From CABQCM01 sp965145485 (GTDB lineage Bacteria; Bacillota; Clostridia; Oscillospirales; Acutalibacteraceae), in NCBI GenBank assembly GCA_965145485.1, contig CBCTCU010000009.1:8707-72706 (forward strand): a stretch of DNA of 64,000 nt, written 5' to 3'. A program made the position numbers and the translations under genes. Shown here piece by piece: positions 62,632 to 64,000 of this stretch. The notes below the pieces were generated by a model. The model was not told the DNA's origin. It was given only the letters and a program-made list of their open reading frames with translations, and made no database searches. Every line of letters begins with the position of its first letter. Position 1 is the stretch's first letter.

Positions 62632-63690
62632 ATGTGTGTAACATCTGCCATCATTGGCTGCGGTGGTATGGGCGAATGGCATTACCACCAGATAACCGAC
62701 CAGATTCCAGAGATCCAGATCAAAGGGGTCTATGATATCCGCCCCGAGCGCATGGAGCAACTGCGCGCGGCGGGCATCCCCACCATCGACAGCCTGGATG
62801 CCATTTTGAAAGATCCCTCCATCGAGCTGGTGACCATCGCTACCCCAAACAATTTTCACGCCCCCCTGGCCATCACCTGTCTGGAGGCGGGCAAAAACGT
62901 TGTTTGCGAGAAGCCGGTGACCATGAACGCGGCCGAGCTGTCCGACGTCATCGCCACGGCCCAACGCTGCGGCAAGGTCTTTACCGTGCATCAAAACCGC
63001 CGTTGGGACGCGGATTTTGTCACGATCAAAGAGATCATCCAATCCAACGCATTGGGCAAACCCTTTATGATCGAAAGCCGCGTACAGGGCTCCCGGCGGG
63101 TACTGTGCGGCTGGCGCGGTTACGCTGAAAATGGCGGCGGCATGCTCCTCGACTGGGGCGTGCACCTCATCGACCAGCTTCTCTGGCTGGTGGATTCCCC
63201 TGTCACGCAGGTCTACTGCCAGATGTTCGCCCTGATGCCGGGGGTGGTCGTGGACGACAATATGAAGCTGCTCATGCGCTTTGAAAACGGCCTGTCCGCC
63301 CTGGTGGAGGTGGGCACCAACTGCTTTATCCTCCAGCCGCGCTGGCATATGTCCTGCGAGATGGGCACGGCGGTCATCGACGACTGGGCAGTCAACGGCA
63401 AGATGGTCCGCCTGACCAACGAGGATGAGATGGCGTGGGAGGAAAGCATCGTTTACACCGAGGCCGGGCCAACCCGCACCATGGCTCCCCGCCCCCCCGA
63501 GACGACCGAAACGCTGCCCTTGCCCCCTGTCCAGACCGATTGGCGCGATTTTTACCGCAATGTGGTCGACGCTATCCGCAAGGGGGACGAGCTGATCGTC
63601 AAGCCGGCCGAGGCCATGCGGGTCATGCAGGTGGTCGACGCCTGCTTTGAAAGCCACCGCACCGGTGCGTCGGTGACCTGCCATATCTGA
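62632..63690 (+). CDS. Gfo/Idh/MocA-family oxidoreductase, second copy
   Basis: A 352-residue relative of the 57840 gene product with AIIGCGGMGEWHYHQITD (N terminus), VVCEKPVTMNAAEL (catalytic-Lys EKP motif, about 95), and GGGMLLDWGVHLIDQLLWLV (about 167) with conserved Asp and His. It has its own promoter and is preceded by a terminator, so it can be expressed separately. Substrate unknown. Start at ATG 62632 with GGAAGGGAAAG upstream. Confidence 0.9.
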   Translation: MCVTSAIIGCGGMGEWHYHQITDQIPEIQIKGVYDIRPERMEQLRAAGIPTIDSLDAILKDPSIELVTIATPNNFHAPLAITCLEAGKNVVCEKPVTMNAAELSDVIATAQRCGKVFTVHQNRRWDADFVTIKEIIQSNALGKPFMIESRVQGSRRVLCGWRGYAENGGGMLLDWGVHLIDQLLWLVDSPVTQVYCQMFALMPGVVVDDNMKLLMRFENGLSALVEVGTNCFILQPRWHMSCEMGTAVIDDWAVNGKMVRLTNEDEMAWEESIVYTEAGPTRTMAPRPPETTETLPLPPVQTDWRDFYRNVVDAIRKGDELIVKPAEAMRVMQVVDACFESHRTGASVTCHI

Positions 63691-64000
63691 TCTGGATATT
63701 TGGGCCGACGGAGCAGACAATAGCTCTATCGTCCCCACTACCCACAAGCCGCAAGGTCAGGGTTAAAAGGAATTCCCCCTTTACATCCAACCCCATAACC
63801 CTTTGCGGGAAGCAGCCAAGCAACCGGTGCATCGGTTGCTTGGCAAAACAAGGCTTGGCTGACTTTTGCCTTGCTTCGGGAAATGGAAGCGGGTCAACGG
63901 TTCTCTTTTCGTGCAGCCGGTAATACACAAAACCACCTCCGGGCTATTTGGACAGGTCCAGTAAAAACGGACAGTGACAAAATACCCCCTGATGTAGGAA
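63691..64000. other. intergenic region at window end
   Basis: No gene. A perfect 12-bp stem GCCAAGCAACCG (63815-63826) with CGGTTGCTTGGC (63833-63844), six-base loop, has no T-tract on either strand. A gene may begin beyond the right edge. Confidence 0.4.

Noticed and set aside
1..64000. tRNA, rRNA, CRISPR arrays, insertion sequences and prophage genes
   Set aside because: No cloverleaf, repeat-spacer array, transposase, integrase or phage structural gene was recognised anywhere in the window.

Overview
The window is GC-rich chromosomal DNA from a low-abundance-of-AT, spore-forming member of the Clostridia, most likely an Oscillospiraceae/Ruminococcaceae-type gut or anaerobic bacterium. The grounds are gene order typical of Firmicutes (gdpP-rplI-dnaB, tilS-hpt-ftsH, asp23-fakA-recG), a SpoIID homologue, two secreted proteins with type I dockerins, lipoproteins with Firmicutes lipoboxes, a class B sortase, and consensus sigma-A promoters with strong AGGAGG-like ribosome binding sites and several TTG/GTG starts. 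No rRNA, tRNA, CRISPR array, transposase or prophage gene was found. The first gene is cut by the window's left edge.

Layout. 1-8.4 kb: housekeeping block on the + strand (gdpP partial, rplI, dnaB, tilS, hpt, ftsH, then a DUF1858 mini-protein). 8.9-16.4 kb: two large secreted dockerin proteins, a putative glycoside hydrolase (- strand) and a subtilisin-like protease (+ strand), with an IscR/Rrf2 regulator between them. 17-22.7 kb: a small conserved peptide, an XRE regulator with a paired operator, a membrane protein, citrate synthase, divergent spoIID and a Usp-like protein. 23.5-26.8 kb (- strand): GNAT acetyltransferase, DUF6125-like protein and an Lsa-type ABC-F ATPase preceded by a roughly 440-nt leader that carries a six-codon reading frame and a terminator hairpin, i.e. 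all parts of a ribosome-mediated attenuator. 27-30.6 kb: a TIM-barrel isomerase and an acyl-CoA synthetase with its XRE-cupin regulator. 30.8-33.2 kb: a SurA-like lipoprotein and metA, whose residue 111 is Glu (acetyl-CoA type). 33.6-37.6 kb (- strand): an orphan family-5 solute-binding lipoprotein, sortase B, a CD1247-like protein and efp. 37.9-44.7 kb (+): DUF2752 and TM2 membrane proteins, a TatD-linked radical SAM protein, a phosphohexomutase and a polar amino-acid ABC transporter. 45.4-49.4 kb: a surface glycopolymer module (GT2, LicD, TarI, TarJ). 49.8-50.1 kb: a 136-bp tandem repeat. 50.4-57.5 kb: AI-2E-type transporter, second orphan solute-binding lipoprotein, asp23, fakA, recG. 57.8-63.7 kb: two Gfo/Idh/MocA oxidoreductases around three xylose-isomerase-like TIM barrels, a catabolic set whose composition suggests oxidation-based sugar or glycoside processing.

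How the parts work together. The 1-8 kb block joins second-messenger turnover, translation, replication, tRNA modification, purine salvage and membrane proteolysis. TarI and TarJ would make CDP-ribitol from ribulose 5-phosphate, and the neighbouring LicD-type transferase could use it on a glycan built by the GT2. The 57.8-63.7 kb genes would oxidise a sugar carbon to a ketone, then isomerise, eliminate or epimerise, but no transporter or glycosidase lies beside them, so the substrate is unknown. The most distinctive regulatory element is the ABC-F leader; other points worth attention are the dockerin proteins, the mirrored operators of the XRE regulator, the 136-bp repeats and the GT2-licD-tarIJ set.
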